Under the pieces are notes generated by a model that saw nothing but the letters and a program-made list of their open reading frames with translations, ran no database searches and was not told the origin of the DNA. 64,000 bases of DNA. Source: Glandiceps talaboti (lineage: Eukaryota > Hemichordata > Enteropneusta > Spengelidae). The position numbers were made by a program, and so were the translations under genes. The DNA is taken from contig NC_135561.1 in NCBI RefSeq assembly GCF_964340395.1, positions 19,455,740 to 19,519,739 on the forward strand. Reading direction: 5' to 3'. Positions 1 to 13,535 of the stretch are shown one piece after another (positions within the stretch are counted from its first letter, which is position 1; every line of letters starts with the position of its first letter).

Positions 1-1310
1 CATAAAGTGGAAGTAAAATGAATATGTGTAACGTCAGAAACTATCCTATTTTCTACTTGTATTATATATACTTGTACTGGTATGTAGCTAATTTAAGTGA
101 ACTTTCTTGTCAATAAACTAAAACACAGTTCCCTTTTTACATGTACTATGTAGACCTATTATGACTCATTCTGGAATATTGTTATTGAATACAATTCCAT
201 ATGTGTCTCGCCTGACCCATCATAAGATGATATATTGTTTGACAAGGAGAACATTATCATGAAAGTCATCCATGCTACTTCAGATAAAATATGAGAAGTA
301 TCATTATTTCAGTGTTTATATGAAATAATAAGAAAACAGTCAAATGTAGTGCCAGTGCTATAAATGTAATAAAAAATATGTAAAATATTATCAAATTTAT
401 CTGTAATGACAAATGCAAGTAACATATATATGTAAACCTAATGTAAAACATGAAATATTAATAAGTATTATGATTTTGATAATCATCTGCAGTGAAGAAA
501 ACAGTAAATGTATCACTAATATAAAGATAAAATAAAATAAATATTGTCCTGTTAGTTTTCTGTAACAATAAAATTCGTATGTATTTGGAAATGTCATGAA
601 AAATGTACTATCAGTTTTCCTATTTATCTGTAATGACAGAGAACAACAAAATATTTGTAAATGTAAAGATACATTATGAAAATTAGGTTATTATTATATG
701 CTGTTATGCAAAGTATGCCATTGATATTTAAATAATTATGCAAAGTATGCATCATCCTTGCTCCTGGGGAGAACACTGGTGAGGAGTATTTATTGACAAA
801 TGACTTTTGAACTGCCTCACGACTGAAGACAACGAAAGTCATGTATTATGCAAATTACCATTCTATTCCTATGCAAACCATTTTGCAAATTGCCATTGTC
901 CTTTCGATATATGATAGAAAGAAAACTGATCGTAGCAATTGATGGTCAAGGAATGACAATACCTCCAATAGAACGGCTATTGCAAGAATTCAGTACTTGT
1001 GTACACATCTCTGACAAAGAAAGATAGGCAGGTAAATAGACGCTCTGAAAGCATGAAAGTGGAACAAGGTTTAAGAGAACAATACAGATAGCTTTTACAA
1101 GAGGATTGTATACAAATGTGTGTGAATATAAAAGACAGGTTAATACTCCAGAGTATGGTATCTTCAAGGACTTTAATTCTAACCAAAAATCCAGAAGTTG
1201 ATGGAGTTGTTTTGTATGCTGTGTGTATTATGTATTGTGTTATTCTTTTCACTTCAATTGGCACATACATTGTACATGTACCAATCAAATGCTTTTGTTT
1301 AACATCAATT
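1..1310. other. AT-rich non-coding sequence
   Basis: I see no gene or recognisable element. All open frames are short and low-complexity. Confidence 0.5.
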
Positions 1311-1311
1311 A

Positions 1312-1795
1312 AACCCCAATGTGTGAATCCCACAGTCTTGGAGTACTAAATATTTTATCAGAGGAACCATAGAGATTATGAGAGACCATTCTTATATTCA
1401 ACATCAACTCTTTCTCTAGCTCTGTCTGGTAACTGTTTTCACACCTCATTTTAATCCACCATTGGCCTTTAAACCCCAATGTATGAATCCCACAGTCTTG
1501 GAGTACTAAATATTTTATCAGAGGAACCATAGAGATTATGAGAGACCATTCTTATATTCAACATCAACTCTTTCTCTAGCTCTGTCTGGTAACTGTTTTC
1601 ACACCTAATTTTAATCCACCATTGGCCTTTAAACCCCAATGTATGAATCCCACAGTCTTGGAGTACTAAATATTTTATCAGGGGAACCATAGAGATTATG
1701 AGAGACCATTCTTATATTCAACATCAATTATTTCTATAGTTCTGTCTGGTAACTGTTTTCATACATGAATTTAAATCCCACCTTGGCCTTTGAAC
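1312..1795 (+). repeat. Three tandem copies of a 160-bp repeat
   Basis: The unit begins AACCCCAATGTGTGAATCCC and ends TTGGCCTTTAA. Copies start near 1312, 1472 and 1632, exactly 160 bp apart. The first two are nearly identical, the third more diverged at its end. Related single copies lie elsewhere, some inverted. Confidence 0.9.
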
Positions 1796-1855
1796 TATTC
1801 CTGCGTGTAAATGTTGGCAGTGCATACCTTCGATACCATTAATAATTGTCCTCTT

Positions 1856-2038
1856 GCATTGTTAAAGGCCCACTTTGAAAAAAGATTAAAAATTAGGTGT
1901 GGAAAACAGTTGTCTAACAAAGCTATAGAAAAAGTTGACCCACAGCAAGAGAATAATCCTGTGTAATCCTCATGGCTCTACTGTGATAAGATAACACTAA
2001 TAGGAGAACCTGGAATCGAAACCCTTACCTTAAAAATC
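1856..2038 (-). repeat. Inverted copy of the 160-bp repeat family
   Basis: The complement shares GGTTTCGATTCCAGGTTCTC, a TTATCA block, CAACTTTTTCTATAGCTTTG and an AAAGTGGGCCTTTAAC end with the array at 1312-1795. Confidence 0.7.
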
Positions 2039-2167
2039 AGTTGATAGCATTATGCTAGCAGTGGAAGTTTCACCAGCAGTTTAATATGCATGTACAAGTA
2101 AAATTGAGAATGTGTGTTATATTTTGCTGGAATACTAGGTTGGAGTTCTTTCCATAGCATGTGATAA

Positions 2168-2318
2168 TTTAAGGTCCACTTTAGATTAGCATTAAAATCT
2201 AGGTCTGAAAACTGGTCTGACAGAGTTACAGAAAAAGTTGGCCCAGAACAAAAGAATGACCACATGTAATCAGTATACTAATGCTATGGCCTGGGATTGA
2301 ATCATAGGCCTTTGAATA
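2168..2318 (-). repeat. Second inverted copy of the 160-bp repeat family
   Basis: It begins TTAAGGTCCACTTTAGATTA and ends GGATTGAATCATAGGCCTTT, matching the neighbouring inverted copy over most of its length. Confidence 0.6.
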
Positions 2319-2906
2319 TGCCCCGGTTTGTAGAATATTGCAAGAACCTTTAATATGCTTCATAAATATATTTCGCCACCCCTCCCAAAAAAAACGAACC
2401 AAAAAAACTATAAATTCAGTTTTTCACTATTTCAGTCAAGATGATAAAGTGTCTCCTTGAGACTTCAACAGTAACTGGCATTAGTGAAATGAGGGAAATA
2501 CATTTGGAGCCAGAAATTAATCATTGTAGATTTATAGGTTGTCATGTCTGAAAAGTGAGATTCTTCTTTTGTTCGGTTTATACCCTAAAGGTGAATAATA
2601 CCCATTATGAATTATATGAAATTGAAATTGGAATTGCATAACCTTGAAAGACTATCTCTAACTGATTGGTCACGTGTACCACATGTGCTGCATGTGTACA
2701 TGTACATGTAAGATTTCTGTGGTTTCCTATTCACCACGCATTATAATAATGCATCTGTACATCGTTCTTACAAGTCAGAGCTTACTTTCTGTTGATGCAG
2801 TAAAGCATTTGTGACAGTGGTTTACAATCATGGTTTACATGGGGTTTGAATGTAATGTATGTACATCTACATTGTAGGCTTGGTGATCAAATACAATATA
2901 CATGTA

Positions 2907-3744
2907 GCTACAATTTTCTGTTCATTTCCATCGGTCCGACAGACTACCACCTTATAGATTTAATAAATTTGGTTGTCTACTCTAGATACAATGTGTGGAA
3001 GTCTGTGTGTTCTGGACCACTTAATTTGGTAGTCTAGATACAGTGTTTAGTAGTCTATGTGTTCTGGACTACTGCTGATTTGGTAGTCTAGATATGATGT
3101 TTAGTAGTCTGTGTGTTCTGGACCACTTAATTTGGTAGTCAAGATACAATGTTTAGTAGTCTATGTGTCCTGGACTACTGCTGATTTGGTAGTCTAGATA
3201 CAATGTTTAGTAGTCTATGTGTCCTGGACTACTACTGATTTGATAGTCTAGATACAATGTTTAGTAGTCTATGTACCCTGGACTACTGCTGATTTGGTAG
3301 TCCAGATACAATGTTTAGTAGTCTATGTACCCTGGACTACTGCTGATTTGGTAGTCTAGATACAATGTTTAGTAGTCTATGTACCCTGGACTACTGCTGA
3401 TTTGGTAGTATAGATACAATGTTTAGTAGTCTATGTGTCCTGGACTACTGCTGATTTGGTAGTCCAGACACAATGTTTAGTAGTCTATGTACCCTGGACT
3501 ACTGCTGATTTGGTAGTATAGATACAATGTTTAGTAGTCTATGTACCCTGGACTACTGCTGATTTGGTAGTCTAGATACAATGTTTAGTAGTCTATGTGT
3601 CCTGGACTACTACTGATTTGGTAGTATAGATACAATGTTTAGTAGTCTATGTACCCTGGACTACTGCTGATTTGGTAGTCAAGATACAATGTTTAGTAGT
3701 CTATGTGTCCTGGACTACTGCTATTTTGGTAGTCTAGATACAAT
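2907..3744 (+). repeat. 54-bp hairpin minisatellite (about 14 copies) with its leader
   Basis: A leader (GCTACAATTTTCTG... to GACTACCACCTTATAGATTT) is followed by about 14 units of 54 bp with the core GTCTAGATACAATGTTTAG. Each unit contains AGTAGTC...GACTACT, which can fold on itself. The same leader and unit recur at 41036-41302 and in one copy at 41624-41727. Confidence 0.9.
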
Positions 3745-3745
3745 A

Positions 3746-6700
3746 TCCTCCCAGTACTTTCATACATGTACAATGTACCATACATTTGTACATGTAGACG
3801 AAATGACGATATACCCTGCCTGTCAGTTGAGTCAAGAAGTATTTAGCTGATACATATATAGCAATCATGCCTCAGATGGCTACATTTTTCACATTATACC
3901 ATTGTAGATTTTGAGTGTTAACAACCATGGGTTAGCATAGGAAATAATCTGTTTTCAGTCACATGGCTGCCACGTGCTTGGTCAATATTGCTGCCAAACA
4001 AGAAATACTTGAAATATGCATTTAGTTAAAATGTACATGTAAATTTGTAATGTGTTATGTTACATACACATGGATAAAAAAATTTAAGTAATTCTATGTT
4101 ATTGGGGGCACACACAATATTATATTGCAAATTAACTGTATTTAGTAACACACACCATTTGGATAGTCACCACTCAAAAAAAGTGGAAAAATTTGCATAA
4201 AAAGTAGTATTTGTTTAAATAAGGAAGTGAATAGTAACTATAAAGAAACCACAGGTATAGAAATCAAGTTACATGTACTCTATATATATGGACATAAAAC
4301 ATATAATGTACATGGGCAATAGAACCTGGGGAGAAGATGATAATTACATGTATATTCCATCGTTTCGTTGAAAAAATCCTATAATGTGTTTATGTATGAC
4401 TAAGTTTCATCATATGGTAAATGAAAAAAATCATAAAAAATGGAACATGAAAATAAAAAGAATAGTTCTAAACATTCACAAGTTTGTATGGATTTGAAGG
4501 TCAATAAATGATGTTGTTAATCATAATAATACTAGTAATAAATAAATATGATATACATTCACTGCAAGTTGAAAAGTTGTACATACTGACATCAGTTCCA
4601 TGTGATTGAGAGAAAATTATGATAATGATAAACGAATGAAATCGAACACAGAAGCTTCCATTATTTAGATATTATAGCCAGAGAAAGATACTTCCAGATT
4701 TCAATGGTCTAACTTAAATGATATATTGTTAGGAATGACTGGACTCTAGTATTTCTATTAAGAATTCATTGAAATTTGAAGTCGAAATGTGCATGTATGT
4801 GATTTTATAAAAGGTGCATCTGTCAGATGAGGGAACAACTGCAAGTCAGAACATTTCCTTTTCCCCATGCATATTGACAATAAATCTACTTGAAAATTGA
4901 GAGTTTTTCTTTGTGCAGCAGACTTGTCATTGAATTCATAAACCTGAGAACAAAGGATTGGGGAATCTCTTCGCAAAATTCCACCAACATTATAAAGAGT
5001 TCAAAAAAATAGTATTTTAGTCATCACGGAAATGAATTTCTCAGAAAATGTGCGGGAAAGCTTTTCATCATCAAATTGACAATTTCATGATAATGAATTT
5101 GTAGACATCAAGTTCACGTCCAGACGAAGACATTTACATGTGCGGTGCGTCCAATAATCATGATTTATTCATCAGAAAGTAGCACTGTCAAGGTCTTCAG
5201 CAGAGGCTGTCATCGATGGATGGCTATTCGGTTCTATATCCATTAAGTTAAGAAAAATGTTCAATATCATGATTTCAAGGGCATATGAATGGTATTTGTA
5301 TACTGTATGTATATTTGTATGAAGTGGTGTGTATGCATAACATTTGCAGACAAAGTGACGGAATCCTAAACAGCTGCTATGAAAAATACAAGGTAAAATT
5401 TTATTTTTTATTGAGTGCTGAACATAAAAAAAATGTTACATTCATGGCTTTTGTTGAGGCTAAAACTGATGTTTAAGATATGATTTTGTGTTTGTAGATA
5501 TACCACAAAGGATTTTCAAATATCAAAAGAAAATTTCTACTTCAATTTCTACTTCTACTTTATTCGGAAGTGAATCTCAAATTTTGCTGACGTCTCGTCA
5601 ATATCATCAGGGGTGCACTACAATGGAATTGTCAAATACTTTTTTGTAAAGCTTTGAAAAATTCACTTCCCTGCAAGCTAAGGTTAGCGTTCAACCGTTT
5701 ATTATGTTCCATAAAACTCAAACTTTGAGTTTAATTTGACTTTCGTAGACCTTCTGTTGTTGTGAGACTATGTCATGGATGATAGATTTATCACTGACAT
5801 ACAGGTGTAAACCACTACATCACCCAAATGTTGTTAATGTATTTACAGTGCATGCATGTGCACTGTGGTGAACACACATACATGTACATGTATGTAGATA
5901 ATAACTGCATACATATCATGTGCATACAGATCACTTTGGATGGAATTCAAACTTAAAAATGATGATTGCAGACCAACCACTGGAATGAGAATATTTTCAC
6001 CACAAAAGGAGGAATTTAAACAAAATCATGTCAATATTTTGATTGGATGATTACCTACATGTACATGTACATGTACTTGAATACTAATACTATGGCAACC
6101 ACTGTATGTAGTCTGATGGTGTGCATACATGTAAATTGCCATTTCGTGTCAAGATATTATCACACAAAATTGTTGTGTTCCATAAATTTTTTTGTGTCTC
6201 TGTATGCTGTTTGATCTTAGAACCAGAAAAAATCCTGACTTACCTTACAGATGTAATTATCAATGTAAGAGGAAGTAATTACAGAAAATTCGGTAAAAAT
6301 TGTGTTTTTCTAAGTTTTGAGTTTGTAAACACATGGAAAATCCTTGAAATGGTTGTAGATACAATCTACATTTTTTATATTTCAATCTAAGATACAAAAA
6401 TTAAAGACATTTTTAGTAAAAATTATGTTTGTATATTTTGAGTGTGGAAATTATCATAATACATGGACAATTCTGATTTTTAAATATCTTTGTACAATTT
6501 AGATATCTACATGTATATTGTGATATAAAAGAAATATTACCAAAATTCTTTGTAAAAAATTGTATCTTTATATTTTGATGTTTGAAAGACAGGGAAATCT
6601 CTAGCTACGTACATGTACATGTAGGAGTGTAAGTGTAATACATAAATTTCAGTTTACATCCATGCAAAAGAGAGAAATGTTTTGGTGGAAAAAATGTTTT

Positions 6701-7925
6701 TTAGGTGGAATTGTTACATGTAAGTTGTATGTGGAACAACCTCCATCAACTAGATAATGTGGACATTTTTGCTAAACACTTATTTTCACTTATTTCACTG
6801 GAAAATAAAAACACAAAGATACAAGAAAAAATTAAATCATTACTAAAATGCTTTCTTGTCCATGAACACAATATACCAATCTGGTAATTAGTGAAAACAA
6901 ATAGTCTGAGAAGTAGATAGCTGAAAACTGTAAAATTGCAAAATTTTCAAGTAGCAGAAATGTCTAGGTTTACGGTATTTTAGTACTGTGTGTTCACAAA
7001 GGTGTTATAAATAACACCTGTCAAGAAACAAACACAAGGTATACAAAAACAATGTTATTATTTATAGTAGGAAATAAATATAACAATTTTGCATGACTGT
7101 AAGCTGGTGTACTCCAGACAGGTACATTTACTTGTGCTTTTGGTGTTCCTGTAACTGTAATTTGATGAGCACAGTGAGTAAAAGTGCAGCCCAGAAACAT
7201 TTCAGCACAGTTACAAATACCTGAGAACCTACACTGGTAATCAAGCATTCTGTTAATATTACATATGCCTATCAACAAACAACAGAACAGAGTTTTAATG
7301 TAGACTACAAGACTTGTCAAATTTTTAAAGTCAAACCCAGAAAAACACAATGCATATATCTTCACATTACAATAGTGTAGCAACAGACAGAACTGTTGAT
7401 GAATGTGGCTATTTTGAACACATAAATTTTTGGTACCTGTAGATAGAAAACATGTAAATTAGATATTATCAGAAAGGAAAGTTTTGAGAGTGCAAACAGT
7501 ATACTGTACAGAATTGTGCACATACATGTATGTTTAGTCACTAATAATACACTAAATAGTTTGTAGGAAATTTAACTTTTACTACATCTATTCAAAATCG
7601 TAACAAAAAAACTTTGCTTAATTGAAAACTACTGTTATGTAGACACAGTAAGCCTCAAATGAAAAACTCTGCATTAACATTGTAATTTTGTTACAGTAAA
7701 AATGTTTCGATGTCATTAAATATGAATTTGAACAACCCAATGCTCCATTTTTCAGGAATGTAGAAAATTTTAGTGACTGATGGGAAAAATGTTTTGATAA
7801 GCAGAAGTTTTGTGTGTGAAAAACGTGGTGACCACTGTGTGATCATGAGGGTGGGGGTTTTTTCCTCCCTCCCACAGTTTGGGAAATTTTTGATTGTGAG
7901 ACCCACAGGAGGCCTCTGCCGTCAC
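3746..7925. other. Non-coding AT-rich sequence
   Basis: I see no supported gene. The region holds short ACATGTACATGTA clusters (near 5880, 6060 and 6610) and A/T runs. Confidence 0.5.
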
Positions 7926-7928
7926 CAT

Positions 7929-8140
7929 TTTTGCAAATTTTGTAATTCCATAGTTGCTGTCAAAGAATGCTGTACAGTAAAGGTAAGGAGATTTCAACAT
8001 AAATTTTGTAATTCCATAGTTGCTGTCAAAGAATGCTGTACAGTAAAGGTAAGGAGATTCAACATAAATTTTGTAATTCCATAGTTGCCATCAAAGAATG
8101 CTGTACAGTGAAGGTAAGGAGATTTCAACATAAATTCAAT
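7929..8140 (+). repeat. About three tandem copies of a 65-66-bp unit
   Basis: TGTAATTCCATAGTTGC starts at 7941, 8007 and 8072. Each is followed by CTGTACAGTAAAGGTAAGGAG. Its 66-bp period keeps a frame open, so the short ORF across it is not evidence of a gene. Confidence 0.9.
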
Positions 8141-8424
8141 GTCAGGGAAACATTTGATGCTATCAAATTATGATTGATTGTAATAAGTCAGAAAACACAA
8201 AATAAACATTTTTATTATAATTATCGATGTTTGACAATTTTTTCCATGTTTTACAATTTTTCCAGCCAGAAATTTATTGCTTACACACAGTAATTTTTTT
8301 CCACCATCCGGCTATTTTCTACATCCATGCATTTTTGTACTGCTGTGTATGGAAAATATACCCAAGTCAGGACCAACATTATCGAGATGGAAAGATGAGC
8401 CCTTCATAAAATTCATTAAATGGT

Positions 8425-9060
8425 TTGGTATTTTACAATAACAGTACTTTAAAATGAACATAAAAAAATAATGTATGGCATATGTACTTGTTACATGTAT
8501 TAATTACGGATATGTATGCATGTTTCTAAGACCCAGATATAGTTACATGTACATGTATGAACATACTAAACTTTACATCTCAAAACACTGTTTCCTTTCT
8601 CTGGAATCGTATTTAGTTCCAAACTCAGAATGTAACTAATTTAAACCTAGTATACAATGTATTACATATATATTGGCTAAAATCACTCAGCTCTCTTACA
8701 TTTTGTACAGGTACATGTATATCATTGTACAATAACAATGGGAGATGGCAGACTGGGTTAGCCAAAATATAGATTATAAGTAAATAATTTATGCTCTGAG
8801 TTCAACAGAAGTAAAACGAACAAAAAATACTGAACTGTCATTTCTGTACACTTTTGTTCATAAATTTGTTTGGGTTTGTTATTTTATGATAATAGTACTC
8901 TTAAAATGAACATAAAAACTAATTTATGAGGTATTAACTTTAAATACTAGTAATTATGGCTATACATATATATGTGTATATATACCCACTGTGGATCACG
9001 CAGCAATGCAACTAATGCTTTCATGAAGCCTAGCATACAGTTTACAACACTGATAATTGA
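8425..9060 (+). repeat. Diverged direct duplication
   Basis: Segments near 8431 and 8877 share GGTATTTTACAATAACAGTAC / GTTATTTTATGATAATAGTAC, then AAAATGAACATAAAAA and a TAATTA(C/T)GG(A/C)TAT block. The spacing is about 447 bp. Confidence 0.6.
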
Positions 9061-9435
9061 TCAATATTTTTCACAAATGTGTGTAATATACAACATGTAC
9101 ACACCCACACTGGTACACAGAGCAATATAAATAATATAAACATAGCATACAATGAACATTTTCAACATTTAAATACCAACTTATGTAGTACAATGTATCA
9201 TGTACTGAAGGCAAGGTGGTTTGAGAAAATGTCAACATTGTCGTCACTTGCTGCTATGATACAGCAAGACACCATCTCAGGAGTACTGACAGCAACGATA
9301 TCTCATTATTTTGAAAACCACTGCCCCCAAGCAACGAGATCTGTTTCAAGTCATGAATTTTACATTTGTTTTGAGCTGATAAAAGTTGTTCTGCGATGAG
9401 AAATTTCTGCAGACAGATTTGTTATTTGTTGTCAT

Positions 9436-9708
9436 CACTCTATTCAATAGGGAACTTGCAAACCCGCCATGTTGAATATTGCATCATGGGAAATGTGATG
9501 ATAAATTATACTAATCAATTAGTATTGTAAACAATGTTGATACATTGTTTGTAACCACAGATAATCAATTCATAGTTACCCTGACCATTGTGGAAGGTTT
9601 ATTTTATCAGTAGCTCCAGATTAGGTATTACGATAACCACAGGTAATCCCATAGTCATTTGTATCTGAGCATGCTCAGTCTGGATTGCAAGTTCCCTATT
9701 GAATAGTG
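9436..9708. mobile_element. MITE, terminal repeat ATTCAATAGGGAACTTGCAA
   Basis: The ends are inverted copies of ATTCAATAGGGAACTTGCAA (right end TTGCAAGTTCCCTATTGAAT). A second copy, in the opposite orientation, is at 48050-48304 and shares internal blocks such as TGAGCATGCTCAG and TGGTTACAAACAATG. No coding capacity. Confidence 0.85.
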
Positions 9709-9793
9709 TAAGTTGTAAATTTCATCCTATAGCATGTACAGGTAGACAAGATTGTCATTTTCATTTAAAATAATGTACTGTTCTATATATATA

Positions 9794-10080
9794 GTGATTG
9801 AATTCTGTTGTGTTGGTGAAATGACAAATTTGAATAATTTGCATATGAAAACAATCTGTTGTCATAGTGATTGAATTCTGTTGTGTTGGTGAAATGATGT
9901 TAATTTGCATATGAAAAGAATCTGTTGTCATAGTGATTGAATTCTGTTGTGTTGGTGAAATGATAATGTTAATTTGTATATGAAAAGAATATATTGTTGT
10001 ATTGATTGGTTTCTATTGTTTTTGTTGAAATGACTGGTAATTTGTATATAGATATTTGTTATATTTGATTCTGTTGTTTT
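9794..10080 (+). repeat. Four tandem units of about 66-73 bp
   Basis: GTGATTGAATTCTGTTGTG starts at 9794, 9867 and 9933, with a diverged fourth unit from about 10000. Units share TTGGTGAAATGA and AATTTG(C/T)ATATGAAAA. Confidence 0.85.
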
Positions 10081-10513
10081 GCTGATATCATGACATAAAA
10101 TTTGTGAATATCGACGTAGCAAATACCCAGCTTACAATTCTAACTTGCAACTGCAGTAAAAAGAGAACATATTGATTTCTGTTTAATACTTTCATGAAAT
10201 CATATGTTAACATTGTGTATACAACATAGATGTATGTATAAGGGAATCAATGAAATTTTACTCGTTCAGTAGTGCAGGGTGGTCATGGAAGGTTGACCGA
10301 CCGTACTTGCATGTAATTCTGTGTTTCTCATTGTAACAACACCAGGTTGGTCAGTTGGTTAAAAAAATTGTTAAAAAGTATTTTAAAAAATGAAGTGTTT
10401 GGGCACTTGTTTGTGATACTTTCATAATCATACATGTACTTTAACATTCGTAATAACCTGGAAATGATAATTAAAGAAGTCAGAAGGAAACTCTGAACCA
10501 GTTTTGTTTTCTA
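10081..10513. other. Non-coding spacer
   Basis: Nothing recognisable apart from A-rich stretches. Confidence 0.4.
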
Positions 10514-10684
10514 GAGCTCCTGAATTTCAGCAATTAGCAATACCGAAAGGTCAGGTACGCTCTTGTGGGTCACCATCTTAAAATCAGTGACATGATTTTT
10601 CCCAATCCTGCCATAGAGGGCATAAGTTTTGTATATTTCATCAGAAGGTCAGTCAGCTCATTAACCTGAAAGATTCAGGAGCTC
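10514..10684. mobile_element. Small MITE-like element, GAGCTCCTGAAT ends
   Basis: The left end GAGCTCCTGAATTTCAG is matched by the right end CTGAAAGATTCAGGAGCTC in inverted orientation, about 170 bp apart. Only one copy is seen here. Confidence 0.6.
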
Positions 10685-11909
10685 CTTCAACTTATATGAT
10701 GTGCTCACTCACACTGGGGTAGCGAGTGTGGTTACACAAGCATACCAAAGGCTAAAGCTTTCAGATTACTTATCAGCTCATGAGAAACATAGCATTTAGT
10801 ACAGCCGGCCCTAAAGTACAGGAATGTTATTTCATTTTATCATCTGTTCACATATGTATGCCCAGCTGATGCAAATGTATGTGTGTATATAGTAACTTAT
10901 GTCTCCATACATGCAAATATTGCTGTGTACATATACTGTGTTCATTTGTTCTTATCTTTATCATCACATTTTATACTGTCCAGTGTACATAACATAACAT
11001 ATACTAGTTGGTACACATGTACAATCTAACTGGTTTTCAAGGCTCAGTCTTCCATTTTCAAGAAAAATGTTGACCATTTAAAATGATGTTCTATAAATGT
11101 TTGCATTGGGGGGGGGGGGGGGGGGTAAATGTGGATAAAATGATTTTCTATGTGATTAATTCCCCTGTACATTTACTAATTATTGATTGTAAACTTGTTT
11201 CTGGTCCTTTTCAAATCATTACAGAAATTGGCCATTTACTGTCTTGTTGCCATGGAAATGTTATCATCAATCTAAAATTTTGCCATATTATTACATGTAA
11301 CTCATTATTTGATGGTGATTTTGAATATAAATGTAGCATGGGTAAATTTTGAAATCAAAGTCTTCTATTTGCAAAAACAACATTCAGTAAATCCTCATAT
11401 AACAACTTGAAAGTGTGTCAAGACAAAGAGAGTAGTAATTGTGATGTCATCACAAGAAGTTTTCCCATAAACCTTTGCAGGAAATCACCAAAATGGCTGA
11501 ACACATGTCAAGTGCAGTAGGGCTTCATTACAAGATTTCAAAGTTGAATAAATTACTGAGATGCTATTTATCACCTAAAATCATACGTAAGTTGATAGCA
11601 GTAATCAATACAAGTGGATTAAGGCAAAAATAAGCCCACCTTCAATTTTCCTTTAGGATATTAAAGGCTCTCATTTCTCTTGTTAAAATACTACTCTGCT
11701 TTTTGCAGCTCCAATACAGTATCTGTTGTTAAAATACTACTCTGCTGTTTGCAGCTCCAATACAGTATCTGTCGTTAAATGTTGATGTTGGCGAAAATGG
11801 GAAAATGAAATAAAAATGTGTGACATGCATGATTTCAGATTACGAGGAAGAGAAACAAATCCTTTTATTTTTTTGGCCTTAAGTGTTTACTTTATTGTAT
11901 TCCATACTC

Positions 11910-11943
<34 letters not shown>

Positions 11944-12018
11944 TAAGAGGCCCTAAATCCAATGTTTAGTAATGTTCAAAGTAGTCTAGATGCCAACTGT
12001 TGTTTCTAACTAAACCAT
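10685..12018. other. Non-coding sequence with small repeats
   Basis: It contains an 18-base G run (11108-11125), a 46-bp direct duplication (11681-11773, unit GTTAAAATACTACTCTGCT...) and a (TCAA)n tract at 11910-11944. No gene seen. Confidence 0.7.
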
Positions 12019-12034
12019 GACTGAGTGAGTGAGT

Positions 12035-12236
12035 GAGTGGAGGTGTAAATGGTAATGATACTGTATACAGTACAAGAACTAGACTATGTGAGTGGAGGTG
12101 TAAATGGTAATGATACTGTATACAGTACAAGAACTAGACTATGTGAGTGGAGGTGTAAATGGTAATGATACTGTATAGGAACTAGACTATGAATGGAGGT
12201 GTAAATGGTAATGATACTGTGCAAGAACTAGCCTAT
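12035..12236 (+). repeat. Four tandem units of about 55 bp
   Basis: The unit GAGTGGAGGTGTAAATGG...AGAACTAGACTATGT starts at 12035, 12090 and 12145, with a shortened fourth unit. A GAGT tract precedes it. Confidence 0.9.
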
Positions 12237-12409
12237 GTTCAAAGGTACTGAACAATTTACACTTGTAACTCAGTACAAAGGTAGGGGTGTTTAAAATGTC
12301 CTTGCAAAAATATGAGTCTTATTGTCTTTCCAGAATTTCTCAAGAGTTGGTTACTATGTATTTACATTTAATATGAGATGTGCTGTTATTTTATGATATA
12401 CTGTATTGA

Positions 12410-12410
<1 letters not shown>

Positions 12411-12467
<57 letters not shown>
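12411..12467 (+). repeat. (TG)n microsatellite
   Basis: Uninterrupted TG dinucleotides. Confidence 0.98.
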
Positions 12468-12468
<1 letters not shown>

Positions 12469-13205
12469 TGTGTTTCCATTTTACTTTGTTTAGAGCCTGT
12501 AAATGGGAAAAGTTCCCGTAGGTATTCCTAATTAATAGAAAAAGAAAAGAAAAGAAAATAACACACTTGAAAATATTTCAGAAAAGGGGCATATCACAAA
12601 TAAAACAAATTGAAAAAATTATCATGTTGTGGTCCAGCTGCATTGCAAACATCCAATTACCCTTTATTCAAAGATATGGTTTCTCAAGTTGTTATAATGA
12701 TAGTGGTTTGTCACAATGAGTAATAAATGTGTCAACAACCACCCATTCTCTTCACCTACTTAATAATATTAATAGGCAGATGAATAGACAGACCACCTTG
12801 GTCTTGTTGAACACATCAATGGTGGTTTGGAAACCTGCCATCACCTGATATTGTTCCAAAATACTTGAAGGCTAACCACCTTAGTATACAGTACTTAATG
12901 ATGTGTATAGAAAGTGTATACATTACAAACTAACTGCACATGTATACTTCCGATGAATACAATGGCTAACAATTAGAGGTCCATGGCAAGGAAAAACAAA
13001 ATAAGTACATTTTGAGTTTACAGTATTGCGTCCCGTTACAGGATGTTAACTTAGCTTATGCATGTAATTTGTAGCATAGGAGGAACTCTGCTGAAGTGTT
13101 CTCCCAGAACAAAACAACAAAGGTACCAAGACCCTTTGCCTTTGAAACTCCTAAGTAAAAGACCCTCTGTAAAGAATGAAAATCTCACCCGACATCACCT
13201 TGTAT
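12468..13205. other. Non-coding sequence
   Basis: No gene or repeat I can name. Confidence 0.4.
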
Positions 13206-13535
13206 TAAAAAGGCCCACTTTGAAAAAGGAGTAAGCATTCATCTGACAAAACTGTAGAAAAGTTGACCCCAAAAAATAAAAAAAGAATAATCCTATACAG
13301 TGTTTTTGCTAAGGTTTGGGAACCCCGGTAACAGAAAGGGGGAAAGAGGTAAAACTGGTAGTGCTTCCCATGCAATGTATCATAGTTTAGGTGGGGAACC
13401 CAGGTAAAATGATGTGGGAACCCCGGTAGATTTTACCTACTTACCGCCCTTAAATAAAACACTGCCTATATGATCATCATGGCGTCACTGATAAGATAAC
13501 ACTAATGTGAGAACCTGGGATTTAAACCCTTGCCT
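13206..13535 (-). repeat. 160-bp-family copy split by a nested insertion
   Basis: The outer parts (AAAGGCCCACTTTGAAAAAG... and ...ATAACACTAATGTGAGAACC) match the inverted copy at 1856-2038. The middle is interrupted at 13298-13464 by another element. Confidence 0.75.
13298..13464. mobile_element. Nested hAT-like MITE (CAGTGTTTT ends)
   Basis: The 167-bp insert starts CAGTGTTTT and ends AAAACACTG. CCTATA occurs directly on both sides (13292-13297 and 13465-13470), as a target duplication would. Removing it rejoins the interrupted repeat. A fragment of the same family (CTACTTACCGCCCTTAA) lies near 25866. Confidence 0.75.

Noticed and set aside
714-870. Similarity to sequence in intron 1 (about 33235-33300)
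   Set aside because: Only short words (TATGCAAAT, ATCCTTG, GGGGAGAACA) are shared. This is too little to call a repeat family.
977-1333. 118-codon minus-strand ORF running into the 160-bp repeat
   Set aside because: No recognisable domain, low coding character, and partial overlap with repeat sequence.
7021-7383. 120-codon minus-strand ORF
   Set aside because: Its composition is not protein-like, no motif is recognised and no splice-compatible neighbours exist. It is probably chance.
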